Shown in pieces: positions 43,714-53,300 of a DNA stretch of 64,000 bases. The stretch is from Hymenobacter latericoloratus (GTDB lineage Bacteria; Bacteroidota; Bacteroidia; Cytophagales; Hymenobacteraceae). The position numbers and the translations under genes are program-made. The notes under the pieces were generated by a model, which was not told the origin of the DNA, ran no database searches, and saw only the letters and a list, made by a program, of their open reading frames with translations. Every line of letters begins with the position of its first letter. Position 1 is the first letter of the stretch. Location of the stretch: assembly GCF_014199535.1 (NCBI RefSeq), contig NZ_JACHNV010000002.1:868001-932000 (forward strand), in the 5' to 3' direction.

Positions 43714-44472
43714 ATGATGACTTCTCTGACCGCCCCCGCCGCATCTGCCGCCCTGCCCCTCCTGACCCAGGATTATAGCCGCTACACCGCTGCCGACCAG
43801 CACGTGTGGCAGCTGCTCTTCGACCGGCAGATGGCCTTGCTTCCCGGCCGGGCCGCCGATGCCTTTCTGGAAGGGGTAAAGCAAATTGGCTTTACCCGCG
43901 AAACTATACCGGATTTTCGGGAAGTGAACCCGCGCCTGCGGGAGCTGACGGGCTGGGAGCTGGTAGTAGTGCCCGGCCTGGTGGACGATGCGGAGTTTTT
44001 CGGGCTGCTGGCCGAGCGCAAGTTTCCGGCTACTACCTGGTTGCGCAAGCTGGAGCAGCTCGATTACCTGGAGGAGCCCGACATGTTCCACGACGTATTC
44101 GGGCATGTGCCCTTGCTGACCAACCCGAGGTTTGCGCAGTTCCTCCAGCAGTTGGGCGAGGCGGCCCAGCACCACGCCCACCGCTGGCCCGGCACCCTGG
44201 AGCTGTTCACGCGCCTGTACTGGTTCACGGCCGAGTTTGGCCTAGTGCAGCAGCCCGATGGCCTGCGCATCTACGGAGCCGGCCTGCTGTCCTCGCACGG
44301 GGAGGTGAAATTCAGCCTGGGCGAGCAGCCCACCCGCCTGCCGTTCACGCTGGATGGGGTACTCAACACGGCCTTCGAGAAAGACAAGTTTCAGGAGTTG
44401 TACTTCGTGCTAAGCAACCTGCCGCAGCTACCCCAGGCCCTGGAGCAGCTCCTGGCCCGGCTGGTGGAATAG
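43714..44472 (+). CDS. phhA: Phenylalanine 4-monooxygenase
   Basis: 252 residues from the first of two adjacent ATGs (43714); the frame upstream to 43609 lies within the attenuator and is not used. It hydroxylates L-Phe to L-Tyr with O2 and a pterin. The iron triad is complete: H126 and H131 in DMFHDVFGHVPLL, and E174 in WFTAEFGL. The pterin and substrate segment IYGAGLLSSHGE follows. It is preceded by a Tyr-rich leader peptide and attenuator, suggesting a biosynthetic role. It is a paralogue of the adjacent 42454 gene. The phhA symbol is by analogy. Confidence 0.93.
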   Translation: MMTSLTAPAASAALPLLTQDYSRYTAADQHVWQLLFDRQMALLPGRAADAFLEGVKQIGFTRETIPDFREVNPRLRELTGWELVVVPGLVDDAEFFGLLAERKFPATTWLRKLEQLDYLEEPDMFHDVFGHVPLLTNPRFAQFLQQLGEAAQHHAHRWPGTLELFTRLYWFTAEFGLVQQPDGLRIYGAGLLSSHGEVKFSLGEQPTRLPFTLDGVLNTAFEKDKFQELYFVLSNLPQLPQALEQLLARLVE

Positions 44473-44499
44473 GTGAACGAGTACGTGAGGGAGGGCGTG

Positions 44500-44576
44500 A
44501 AGTGCGAGCGGAGCAAGGAATCTGAGTTAAGCGGTTGGGTGATTAACCCCGATTCCTTGCTCTGTTCGGAATGACA
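44500..44576. repeat. REP-like inverted repeat downstream of the second hydroxylase
   Basis: GAGCAAGGAATC near 44510-44521 is complementary to GATTCCTTGCTC near 44551-44562, followed by GGAATGAC. It lies in the gap between convergent genes and may also act as a terminator. No coding potential. Confidence 0.6.
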
Positions 44577-44604
44577 ACGAAAAGTGCTCAGGTCTATGGA
44601 AGCC

Positions 44605-45918
44605 CTAAGCCGTTCGTACAAACGCCCGCAGCTCAGTCAGCAAAGCATACAGGCCCACGTAGGTGCGGTTGAGGTAGATGAAGTGCTCGGAGCCGCGGGG
44701 CTCGCGCTGCTGGCGTAGCTCGGGCTGCTGCATGAGGTCGTCGCCGAGGGCGTAGAGACTCTGCAGATACGCCGGGTCGCCGAAGTCGAAGGCGGGCTGG
44801 CGGAACGGGCGGCCCACCAGTTCTAGGGAGGCCTGCATGGTACGCACGTAAAACGTGCGCTGCGCCTCCGGGTCCTCGGGTTTTACTACCCCCGCCTGGG
44901 TCAGCAAAGCGGTCAGGCGGGCTTCGTTGGCCAGGGTTTCGGGGGCGAGCAGGGCTGTAAAGAGCTGGTGCACGTCGGCCGGAATTTCCTTTACGCAGCC
45001 AAAATCCAGCACGCCTACTGTACCGCCGTTGTCAGCCCGCAGCAGAAAGTTACCGGGGTGGGGGTCGGCATGCACCTGGCGCAGGGTGTTCAGCTGAAAC
45101 ATGTAGAAGTCCCAGAGGGCCTGGCCCAGTTGGTTGCGCACCTCCTGGCTGGGGTTGGTAGCCAGAAACTCCTTGAGGTGCTGGCCGGGCAGCCAGTCCA
45201 TGGTCAGGATGCGGGGGGCCGACAGCGCGGGGTAGTACCGGGGGAACTGCAGGTTGGCCAGGTGGGCGCAGGCGGCGGCAATCTGCTGGCCGCGCCGCAG
45301 CTCCAGGGCATAGTCGGTTTCCTCGATCAGCCGGGTTTCCACTTCCTGCAGGTAAGGGCGCACGGTGGCTTCATCGAGGCCCAGCACGCGCAGGGCAATG
45401 GGCTTCACCAGCCGGATATCGGAGCGGATGCTGTCGGCCACGCCGGGATACTGCACCTTTACGGCCAGGGTGCGGCCGTCTTTTTCGGCCCGGTGCACCT
45501 GCCCGATGCTGGCGGCCTGCCGGGCGTTCAGGTCAAAGGTGTCAAACACCTCAAACGGCGACTTCCCGAAGGCATCCCGGAAGGCCTTCACCACCAGCGG
45601 CCCCGATAGGGGCGGCGTCTGATACTGGGCCTGGGCAAACTGCTCGGCGTAGGCCGTGGGCAGAATGTTTTTCTCCATGGCCAGCATCTGGGCCACTTTC
45701 AGCACCGAGCCCTTCATTTCGCTTAGGGCCCCGTACAGCTCGGCCGCGTTGGCCTCGTGCAGGTCGGCGGTGGAGCTGTCGGCCCCTACGGCCCGTTTGG
45801 CGTAGTGCTTCACGTAGTTGGCCCCCACGTTGAGGCCAGTTTTGGCGAAGCGGGCCGCCCGGGCGACTTTGGTGGTGGGCAGGGAGTTGAGCGGGGTATT
45901 CTCGGCGGAATCAGGCAT
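44605..45918 (-). CDS. ABC1/AarF/UbiB family atypical protein kinase-like protein
   Basis: 437 residues. The UbiB/COQ8 signatures are present: the KxGQ-like motif reads LKVAQML near residue 75 (Gly replaced by Ala), the Ala-rich loop region AASIGQVHRAEKDGRTLAVKVQYPG, LIEETDYALELRRG, the catalytic loop HADPHPGNF and metal-binding VLDFGC. Members support ubiquinone/menaquinone biosynthesis or lipid homeostasis by ATPase activity. The TetR-like gene at 46035 lies upstream on the same strand, a pairing seen in other Bacteroidota. Which isoprenoid or lipid it serves is unknown. Confidence 0.9.
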   Translation of the reverse strand: MPDSAENTPLNSLPTTKVARAARFAKTGLNVGANYVKHYAKRAVGADSSTADLHEANAAELYGALSEMKGSVLKVAQMLAMEKNILPTAYAEQFAQAQYQTPPLSGPLVVKAFRDAFGKSPFEVFDTFDLNARQAASIGQVHRAEKDGRTLAVKVQYPGVADSIRSDIRLVKPIALRVLGLDEATVRPYLQEVETRLIEETDYALELRRGQQIAAACAHLANLQFPRYYPALSAPRILTMDWLPGQHLKEFLATNPSQEVRNQLGQALWDFYMFQLNTLRQVHADPHPGNFLLRADNGGTVGVLDFGCVKEIPADVHQLFTALLAPETLANEARLTALLTQAGVVKPEDPEAQRTFYVRTMQASLELVGRPFRQPAFDFGDPAYLQSLYALGDDLMQQPELRQQREPRGSEHFIYLNRTYVGLYALLTELRAFVRTA

Positions 45919-45939
45919 GGAAGAAGGTTGAAAAGCCAG

Positions 45940-46017
45940 CCGTCATTCCGACGTAGGAGGAATCTGGATTTAACCGTCGAATGGCCACCTCAGATTCCTG
46001 CCGCGTCGGAATGACGG
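45940..46017. repeat. GTCAT-ended inverted repeat
   Basis: CCGTCATTCCGACG at 45940-45953 and CGTCGGAATGACGG at 46004-46017 are exact complements; inner AGGAATCT and AGATTCCT arms extend the stem. It sits between the TetR gene and the AarF gene, both on the minus strand, and may act as a transcript-stabilising or terminating hairpin. Confidence 0.75.
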
Positions 46018-46034
46018 GCTATAGGCCGTAGCTA

Positions 46035-46670
46035 CTAGCGACGATTCTGCACCAGAAAGCGCACAAAATCGGTGGCCGAGTCGAAGGTATTGCGCCCGAC
46101 CAAATCGAAGCTCAGGGTAACGGCTTTCTCAATGGCGGCATCGGTGCGCTCAAAGTTCACCGACTCATCGCGGGCGAAAAAGCCCAGCACGAACAGCAGT
46201 TGCTGCCAAAAGAAGCGGGGGTACGTGTTTTCGATAAGTGGGCGGGTAGCAATTTCTCCACTCTGCCGACCCTCCCGCAGGATGTTTGTCACGAACTCCT
46301 CAAACTCCTGGCGCAGCCCATCGAGCACGCGTGGGGTCAGGCCGGGCATGCGGTGCAGGGAGCGGCGCAGGGCCTGCAGGGCGAAGCTGCGGTTGCGCTT
46401 CAGCACTTCCAGCAGGGTATAGTAGAAGCCCAGCAGTTTCTCGCGGGCGCCGTACTCGGCCCACACGGGTTCTTTGGAAGCAATATCATAAGCCTCGCGG
46501 CCGAAATCAGCCCACAGCTCCCTATCGAGCACGTCGAAGTTGGCGTAGTAGCGATAGAATTCCTGCTCCGGCAGGCCCAGCTTTTTGGTTAGCTTGAACA
46601 CGGAGGCCGGGGGCGTGCCCTTGCGCAGCACGTAATCGAGGTAGGCTTGTTTGATGCGGTCCTTTTCCAT
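46035..46670 (-). CDS. TetR family transcriptional regulator
   Basis: 211 residues. The N-terminal 50 residues form a TetR-type HTH (IKQAYLDYVLRKGTPPASVFKLTKKLGLPEQEFYRYYANF); the C-terminal domain (about 60-205) is all-helical and family-variable, containing FEEFVTNILREGRQSGE. The HTH departs from the common TetR pattern near the start, in line with a Bacteroidota-specific group. It lies 116 bp upstream of the AarF/UbiB gene on the same strand and is probably its regulator or cotranscribed partner. Ligand unknown. Confidence 0.78.
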   Translation of the reverse strand: MEKDRIKQAYLDYVLRKGTPPASVFKLTKKLGLPEQEFYRYYANFDVLDRELWADFGREAYDIASKEPVWAEYGAREKLLGFYYTLLEVLKRNRSFALQALRRSLHRMPGLTPRVLDGLRQEFEEFVTNILREGRQSGEIATRPLIENTYPRFFWQQLLFVLGFFARDESVNFERTDAAIEKAVTLSFDLVGRNTFDSATDFVRFLVQNRR

Positions 46671-46802
46671 GCCTGTATAACCAACTGAAGGGGTAGGAAG
46701 TTGCTGGGCAGTCAGGAATGAAAAGGGGGTACTATAGTGTAAACATAATCGAATGGGACTGCCTGATTAGGCTGTGTGAACAGGCTGGGTGAGTAGCAAG
46801 AA

Positions 46803-46839
46803 AGACCGTCATTCCTCGCGGGGCCCGGAATGACGGTCT
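46803..46839. repeat. Short GTCAT inverted repeat / possible terminator
   Basis: AGACCGTCATTC at 46803-46814 and GAATGACGGTCT at 46828-46839 pair exactly; T-rich sequence follows on the plus side. It lies 20 bases beyond the photolyase stop and belongs to the same repeat type as 45940-46017. Confidence 0.65.
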
Positions 46840-46858
46840 GTTTTTTCTGGAATGTCGC

Positions 46859-48181
46859 TCATTGCCCCGCTGCCCGGTAGGCGGTGCGCAGCGTTTCTAT
46901 GGCCCGCTCCCGGGCAAACTTGTGGTCCACAATGGGCTGGGGATAGGCGCTGGTGCCCAGCTCGGGCAGCCAGCGTTTCACGTAGGCCCGGTCGGCGTCG
47001 TAGCTGTCGAGCTGGCTCTGGGGGCTGTACACCCGGAACCAGGGGGCGGCCACCACCCCCGTGCCGGCCATCCACTGCCAGTTGCCCACGTTCTGGGCCA
47101 TGTCGTAATCCAGCAGCTTGTCGGCGAAGTACCGGTCGCCCCAGCGCCAGTCGATGAGCAAGTGCTTCACCAGAAAGCCGGCCGCAGCAATGCGGGCCCG
47201 GTTGGGCAGGTAGCCCGTTTGGTTTAGCTCGCGCATGCCGGCATCTACCAGGGGGTAGCCCGTGCGGCCCTCGCACCAGGCCTGAAACTCCGCCTCGTTG
47301 TTGCGGTAGGGTACCTGGCGCAGGCGCGGCTCGAAGCTTTCGGTGGCCGTGGCGGGGTAGTGCCAGAGCAGCAGCATGAAGTAGTCGCGCCAGATAAGCT
47401 CGGCCAGCAGCTTGGGGTTCAGGTCGCGGGCCTGGCGCATCAGCTCGCGCACGCTCAGAGTGCCAAAGCGCAGGTGCACCGAGCGGCGGGTGCTGCTGTC
47501 CACCCGGCCCGGCGAGTCGCGGGTAAGGTGGTAGTTGCGCACCAGCTCCTCGGGCGGCAGCTCGTTGGCCGGCACCTGCTGCCGAAACTCCTCAAAGCCC
47601 ATGCTCGCCAGGGTCGGGCGCGGCGCGGGCTGGGGTAGCTGGGCCAGGTTGGGGGCGGTGTAGAGGTCGGCGGAGGGGTAGGGCTGCAGGTGCTCGTCGC
47701 GCAGCTTTTCCAGCCAGGCCTTGCGGTAAGCCCCAAACACCCGCGCCGGCTTCCCCGACTTGCCCAGCAACTCATTCTTCGCGAAGATGACCTGATCCTT
47801 GAGGGCGTGAAACGCTACCCCGTGGCGGGCGGCCAACGCGGCCACGGCCGTGTCCCGCTCGGTGGCGTAGGGCTCGTAGTCCTCGTTGGTGTAGATGGCT
47901 GCCACCTCGTGCTGGCTCAGCAGCTGCTCGAAAACCTCCAGCGGCCGGCCGTAAAACGCCAGGAAGGTGCCGCCCTGCTGCTCGGTCTGGCGGGCCAGGC
48001 GCTCCACTTCATCATAAATGAACGTCACCCTTGCGTCGCGGCGGGAGGGTAGTAAATCCAGGATTTCCCGGTCGTAGATGAACAACGGCACCACCGGGTG
48101 GCCGCTTTGCAGAGCCGCCGCCAGGCCCGCGTTGTCGTGCTGGCGCAAGTCGCGCCGGTGCCAGAACAGGGTAATTTTCAT
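46859..48181 (-). CDS. Photolyase/cryptochrome family flavoprotein
   Basis: 440 residues from the ATG at 48181; an in-frame extension to 48211 does not resemble the family. N-terminal alpha/beta photolyase domain (about 1-130, MKITLFWHRRDLRQHDNAGL) and C-terminal FAD-binding helical domain (about 200-440). Flavin-pocket residues differ from classical CPD photolyase: where E. coli PhrB has STGTDAAPYFRIFNP, this has GTGVVAAPWFRVYSP, so the Asp is V377 and the flavin-N5 Asn is S386. The surrounding NWQWM and WLPEL segments are conserved. Light-driven repair is possible, but a signalling or repair variant is a fair alternative. Confidence 0.87.
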   Translation of the reverse strand: MKITLFWHRRDLRQHDNAGLAAALQSGHPVVPLFIYDREILDLLPSRRDARVTFIYDEVERLARQTEQQGGTFLAFYGRPLEVFEQLLSQHEVAAIYTNEDYEPYATERDTAVAALAARHGVAFHALKDQVIFAKNELLGKSGKPARVFGAYRKAWLEKLRDEHLQPYPSADLYTAPNLAQLPQPAPRPTLASMGFEEFRQQVPANELPPEELVRNYHLTRDSPGRVDSSTRRSVHLRFGTLSVRELMRQARDLNPKLLAELIWRDYFMLLLWHYPATATESFEPRLRQVPYRNNEAEFQAWCEGRTGYPLVDAGMRELNQTGYLPNRARIAAAGFLVKHLLIDWRWGDRYFADKLLDYDMAQNVGNWQWMAGTGVVAAPWFRVYSPQSQLDSYDADRAYVKRWLPELGTSAYPQPIVDHKFARERAIETLRTAYRAAGQ

Positions 48182-48272
48182 GGGAGGTAGCGCGAAGCTT
48201 CCGCTTCGCATGTAGGGTGAAACCGGCGGAAATGATACGGGCAGTACGCAAAGCGGAAGCGTTAGGCTGCTT

Positions 48273-48986
48273 CTATTTTAACCGCCCCATACCCCCATCT
48301 ACGGCGTGCACCTGCCCCGTGATGAAGGCGCTGTGGTCGGAGAGTAGAAAAGTGGTCATGTAGGCCAGGTCCTGGGGCTCGCCGATGCGCTGCAAGGGGT
48401 GGCGCTTGGCCCCGGCTTCTACCTTCTCGGGCGTGCTGAGCAGGGCGGCGGCCAGGGGCGTGTTGGTGAGAGAAGGCGCTACGCAGTTAATCCGGATGCC
48501 GCTGGCGGCGTACTCGGCGGCCAGGGCGCGGGTGAGGCCCTCCACGGCGGCTTTGGCCGTGGCAATGCTAGCGTGAAAGGCCATGCCGGTATCGGCCGCT
48601 ACCGTGCTAAACAGCACCACGGAGGCACCGTTGGCCTTTTTCAACCGCTTCATAGTAGCCTGCAGGATTTGTACTGCCCCAAGTACGTTCAGCTCAAAGT
48701 CGGCCCGAAAGTCGTCGGCCGGAATTCGCTCGAAGGGCCGCAGCTTGATGGAGCCAGGGCAGTACACCACCCCGTGCAATACTTCGGGCAGGCCATCCAG
48801 GGCAGCACCTACGGGCTGGGTTACGTCCAGCTCTATAAATGTAGTGTTCAGCTCAGCCAGCTCCGGCGACAGGTGCCGCGAGGCCGTGAACAGGTTGGCG
48901 TTCAGCTTTTGAAGCAGCTGAGCTGTAGCCAGCCCGATACCGGAGGAAGCCCCCACGAGGAGGATGTTTTTGTTCGCAAATTCCAT
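48273..48986 (-). CDS. Short-chain dehydrogenase/reductase lacking the catalytic Tyr
   Basis: 237 residues with a Rossmann fold. N-terminal NAD(P) motif VGASSGIG (residues 11-18), VVYCPG in place of NNAG, and a conserved Lys in ATAKAAVEGL. The SDR catalytic Tyr four residues before that Lys is Ile here (HASIATAKAAV). A Ser precedes in VVLFSTVA. Either the protein uses different chemistry or it is a non-catalytic homologue. It ends with the usual FITGQVHAVDGGMGRLK, as SDRs do. It is monocistronic and convergent to nothing in particular. Confidence 0.85.
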   Translation of the reverse strand: MEFANKNILLVGASSGIGLATAQLLQKLNANLFTASRHLSPELAELNTTFIELDVTQPVGAALDGLPEVLHGVVYCPGSIKLRPFERIPADDFRADFELNVLGAVQILQATMKRLKKANGASVVLFSTVAADTGMAFHASIATAKAAVEGLTRALAAEYAASGIRINCVAPSLTNTPLAAALLSTPEKVEAGAKRHPLQRIGEPQDLAYMTTFLLSDHSAFITGQVHAVDGGMGRLK

Positions 48987-49133
48987 TCGAGGAAGATCAG
49001 GTGAGAAGGTTTCTACTCAACTCAACCGTGCCGGGAAGGTTTATGGCGTAGCCTTCGTAGCGAATATCAACGCTGACTTGGCTACTGACGCCTGATTACG
49101 CATATTGCTGGGTTGCTACTGATTTTCAACCCT

Positions 49134-50123
49134 ATGCCCGCCGCTACTACCGCCACGCCGGATATCATCCTCTATCAATCCGCCGACGGCCAAACCCGCC
49201 TCGACGTGCACCTGCAAAACGAAACCATCTGGTTAACCCAGGCCCAGATGGCAGACTTGTTTGGTCGGGAAAGGAGCGTAATTACCAAGCACTTGCGTGC
49301 TATTTTTCAGTCTGATGAATTGGACGAAGAAAGCAATGTGCAAAAAATGCACATTGCTTTTTCGGACAAACCGGTGACGTATTACAACCTCGACGTTATC
49401 ATTTCCGTGGGGTACCGGGTTAACTCTAAGAAAGGCACGCAGTTCCGGCAGTGGGCTACCCAGGTGTTGCGGCAGTACTTGGTGCGGGGTTACGCCCTCA
49501 ACGAGCAGCGCCTGCGCGAAGACGCCCGCCAACTGGCCGACCTCAAGCGCCTGCTCCAGCTCCAGGGCGAAATAGCCGACAGCCAGGAGCTGACGCCTAC
49601 CCAGACCACGGCTCTGCTACGGGTACTCAGCGACTACGCCCGCGCCCTCGACGTGCTGGACCAGTACGACCACCAGCGCCTGCGCATTACTGCTACTTCA
49701 CCCGATACGCCGTTTGAGTTAACCTACGAGGCCGCTTTGCAAGCCGTGGACAGCCTGCGGGAGCAATTTGGGGGTAGCATTCTGTTCGGGCGCGAAAAGG
49801 ACGAGTCGTTCCAGAGCTCCGTGCGCACGATTTACCAGAGTTTTGGCGGCGTAGAGCTGTACCCGAGTGTGGAGGAGAAAGCGGCCAACCTGCTCTATTT
49901 CGTCGTCAAGAACCATTCGTTCTCGGATGGGAACAAGCGCATCGCGGCTTTCCTGTTCGTGTGGTTTATGGATAAAAACGGCTGCCTCTACAAAGCTGAT
50001 GGCTCCCGCCGCCTCGCCGATAATGCGCTGGTAGCCCTTACCCTGCTGATTGCCGAGAGTAAGCCGGAAGACAAAGAAGTGATGGTGAAGCTCGTTGTCA
50101 ATCTGATTAATCAGGAAAACTAG
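49134..50123 (+). CDS. RhuM-type Fic/Doc domain protein
   Basis: 329 residues from the ATG at 49134; the open frame begins earlier at a TTG that is unlikely to be used. N-terminal RhuM-like domain (about 8-150: ILYQSADGQTRLDVHLQNET, MADLFGRERSVITKHL, VQKMHIAFSDKPVTYYNLDVI) and a C-terminal Fic/Doc domain (about 190-325) with the motif HSFSDGNKRIAAFL. The Doc-type GNKR ending hints at phosphotransfer and not AMPylation, but this cannot be settled by sequence. No antitoxin gene (Phd or inhibitory helix partner) is adjacent, so the unit is an orphan. It may be a mobile-element remnant or a host housekeeping RhuM protein. Confidence 0.85.
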   Translation: MPAATTATPDIILYQSADGQTRLDVHLQNETIWLTQAQMADLFGRERSVITKHLRAIFQSDELDEESNVQKMHIAFSDKPVTYYNLDVIISVGYRVNSKKGTQFRQWATQVLRQYLVRGYALNEQRLREDARQLADLKRLLQLQGEIADSQELTPTQTTALLRVLSDYARALDVLDQYDHQRLRITATSPDTPFELTYEAALQAVDSLREQFGGSILFGREKDESFQSSVRTIYQSFGGVELYPSVEEKAANLLYFVVKNHSFSDGNKRIAAFLFVWFMDKNGCLYKADGSRRLADNALVALTLLIAESKPEDKEVMVKLVVNLINQEN

Positions 50124-50320
50124 CATTGACAGATACTGTTAAGTAAATCAGTGCTATAAGGCGGTTGGGTTTGCCTTACGCCGCCAGCCAGCCGAAGACA
50201 AGGTTGTACACTATTGGCTGCGAAAAAATATGATTTAGCAAAAATTCGCTACATGTTCTGGGCTTCGTTCCGTAGCTTGCACCACGCCTTCCACTTCTAC
50301 TCCCTACACCGCTTTCCACG

Positions 50321-53300
50321 ATGAACATCCGCAAACTGCTGGTCGCCAACCGGGGCGAAATTGCCATTCGCGTTATGCGCGCCGCCACCGAGCTGGGCAT
50401 TACCACGGTGGCCGTCTATACCTACGAAGACCGGTACTCCCTGCACCGCTACAAAGCCGACGAAGCCTACCAGATTGGGCGCGATGATGAGCCGCTAAAG
50501 CCCTACCTCGATATTGAAGGGCTGATTCGCACGGCCAAGGAAAACGGCGTCGATGCCATTCACCCCGGCTACGGCTTCCTGAGTGAAAACGCTACCCTGG
50601 CCCGGCGCTGCCGCGAGGAAGGCATTATTTTCGTGGGGCCGCGGCCGGAAGTCATGGAAGCCCTCGGCGACAAGGTGGCCGCCAAGAAAGTGGCCGTGGA
50701 GTGCCAAGTGCCCATTATTGAAAGCAGCCAGCAGGACCTCACCGACTTTGAGGTGGCCCGCGAAGAAGCCCACCGCATTGGCTACCCCGTGATGCTGAAG
50801 GCGGCGGCCGGCGGCGGGGGGAGGGGCATGCGTGTGATTCGGGATGATGAGCAGCTGGAAAAAGGCTTCTTCGAGGCCCGCAACGAAGCCCTGAAAGCCT
50901 TCGGCGACGATACCGTGTTTCTGGAGAAGTTCGTGGAGCGGCCCAAGCACATTGAGGTGCAGCTAGTGGCCGACAACTACGGCGGCCTTACCCACCTCTA
51001 CGAGCGGGACTGCTCGGTGCAGCGGCGGTACCAGAAGGTAGTGGAAGTAGCGCCTTCGCTCAACCTGCCCGACCACATGCGCCACCTCTTATATGAGTAC
51101 GCGCTGCGCCTGGGCCGGGCCGTGAACTACAACAACGTGGGCACCGTGGAATTTCTGGTGAACCCCGAGCACGACCGGATTTACTTTATTGAGGTGAACC
51201 CGCGCATTCAGGTAGAGCACACGGTGACGGAAATGATTACCGGCGTGGACCTGATTAAAACTCAGCTCCACGTAGCGGACGGCCGCCGCCTCACCGACCC
51301 CGAAATCGGGCTGGGGCTTGATGTGAAGCCGCCGAAGGTGGGGGTAGCCATTCAGTGCCGCATCACCACCGAAGACCCCGAGCAGGATTTCAAGCCCGAC
51401 TACGGCACCATCACGGCCTACCGCTCGGCCGGCGGCTTCGGGATTCGGCTGGACCAGGGCTCGGTGTACACGGGGGTGCGCATTTCGCCCTTCTTTGATT
51501 CCCTGCTGGTGAAGGTGTCGGCCCAGGCGCCCACTCTGGAAGGCGCGGCCACCAAGATGGCCCGCACGCTGGATGAGTTCCGGGTGCGCGGGGTGAGCAC
51601 CAACATCCAGTTCCTGCAGAACATTATTGCTCACCCCATGTTCATGGCCGGCGAGGCCAACGTGGACTTCATCAAGGACCACCCCGAGCTGTTCAAGTTC
51701 AAAACCCGCCAGGACCGCGCCACCAAAGTTCTGAGCTTCCTGGGCAACGTCATCGTAAACGGCAACCCCGACGTGAAGGGTCACGTGGACCCCAAACGCG
51801 AGCTGCGCAAGCCCCTGCTGCCGGAAGCCGACCTGACAACACCGCCGCCCCCCGGCACCAAGCAAAAGCTCACGGAGCTCGGCCCCGACGGCTTTGCTCA
51901 GTGGTTGCGCCAGGACAAGCAGATTCACTACACCGACACCACCCTGCGCGACGCCCACCAGAGCCTGCTGGCTACCCGCATGCGTACCTACGACATGCTG
52001 AAAGTGGCCGAGCGCTACGCCCGCCAGCATCCGCAAACCTTTTCCCTGGAGTGCTGGGGCGGGGCTACCTTCGATGTGGCCCTGCGCTTCCTGCACGAAG
52101 ACCCCTGGGAGCGGCTGGCCAAGCTGCGTGCCGCCGTCCCCAACATTCTGCTGCAGATGCTGATTCGCGGGGCCAACGGCGTGGGCTACAAAGCCTACCC
52201 CGATAACCTCACCGAACGGTTCGTGGAGCAGGCCGCCGAAACCGGCATCGACGTGTTCCGCATCTTCGACTCGCTGAACTGGATGCCGGGCATGGAAGCC
52301 TGCATCGGCTTCGTGCGCAACAAGACGGACCGCCTGGCCGAAGCCGCCATCTGCTACACCGGCGACATTCTGGACCCCAAGCGCAATCAGAAATACAACC
52401 TCGGCTACTACCTGCGCCTGGCCCGGCAAATCGAGGAAGCCGGCGCCCACATCCTCTGCATCAAGGACATGGCGGGTTTGCTGAAACCCTACGCCGCCAC
52501 CGAGCTGATTACCGCTCTGCGCGACACCATCAGCCTGCCCATTCACCTGCATACCCACGACACCAGTTCCCTGCAGCCCGCTACCTACCTGAAAGCCGTG
52601 GAAGCCGGCGTTGATGTGATTGATGTGGCGCTGGGTAGCCTCTCGGGCCTTACGTCCCAGCCCAACTTCAACTCTGTGGTGGAAATGCTGCGGGGGCAGG
52701 AGCGCCACCGCGAGTTCAACCAGGAGTCGCTCAATGAGTTCAGCAATTACTGGGACACGGTGCGGGAGCACTACTACCCCTTCGAGTCGGGCCTGAAGGC
52801 GGGTACTTCGGAGGTGTTTCAGCACGAAATTCCGGGCGGGCAGTACTCCAACCTGCGGCCCCAGGCGGCGGCCCTGGGCCTCCTGGATAAGTTCGAAACC
52901 ATCAAGCACACTTTCGCTGACGTAAACCAGCTGTTTGGCGACATCGTGAAGGTAACCCCCTCCTCGAAAGTAGTCGGCGACATGGCCCTGTTCCTGGTGT
53001 CCAACAACCTGACCACGGCCGACGTGCTGGAGAAAGGCCCCACCCTGAACTTCCCCGAATCGGTGCGGGAGCTGTTCCGCGGCGACATCGGGCAGCCCGA
53101 AGGCGGCTGGCCCCGAGAGGTGCAGAAAGCCATTCTAAAAGACGAGCTGCCCTTCACCGACCGGCCCAACGAGCACCTCGCCCCCATCGACTTTGACCGG
53201 GAGTGGCAGCGGTTTGAGGAGAAGTTCGGGCAGCGCGGCAAGTTCACCGATGTGCTTTCCTGGCTGCTTTACCCCAAGGTGTTTGAGCAGTACTGGCAGC

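Noticed and set aside
51089..52909. 606-codon minus-strand ORF
   Set aside because: Antisense shadow of pyruvate carboxylase; no recognisable domain.
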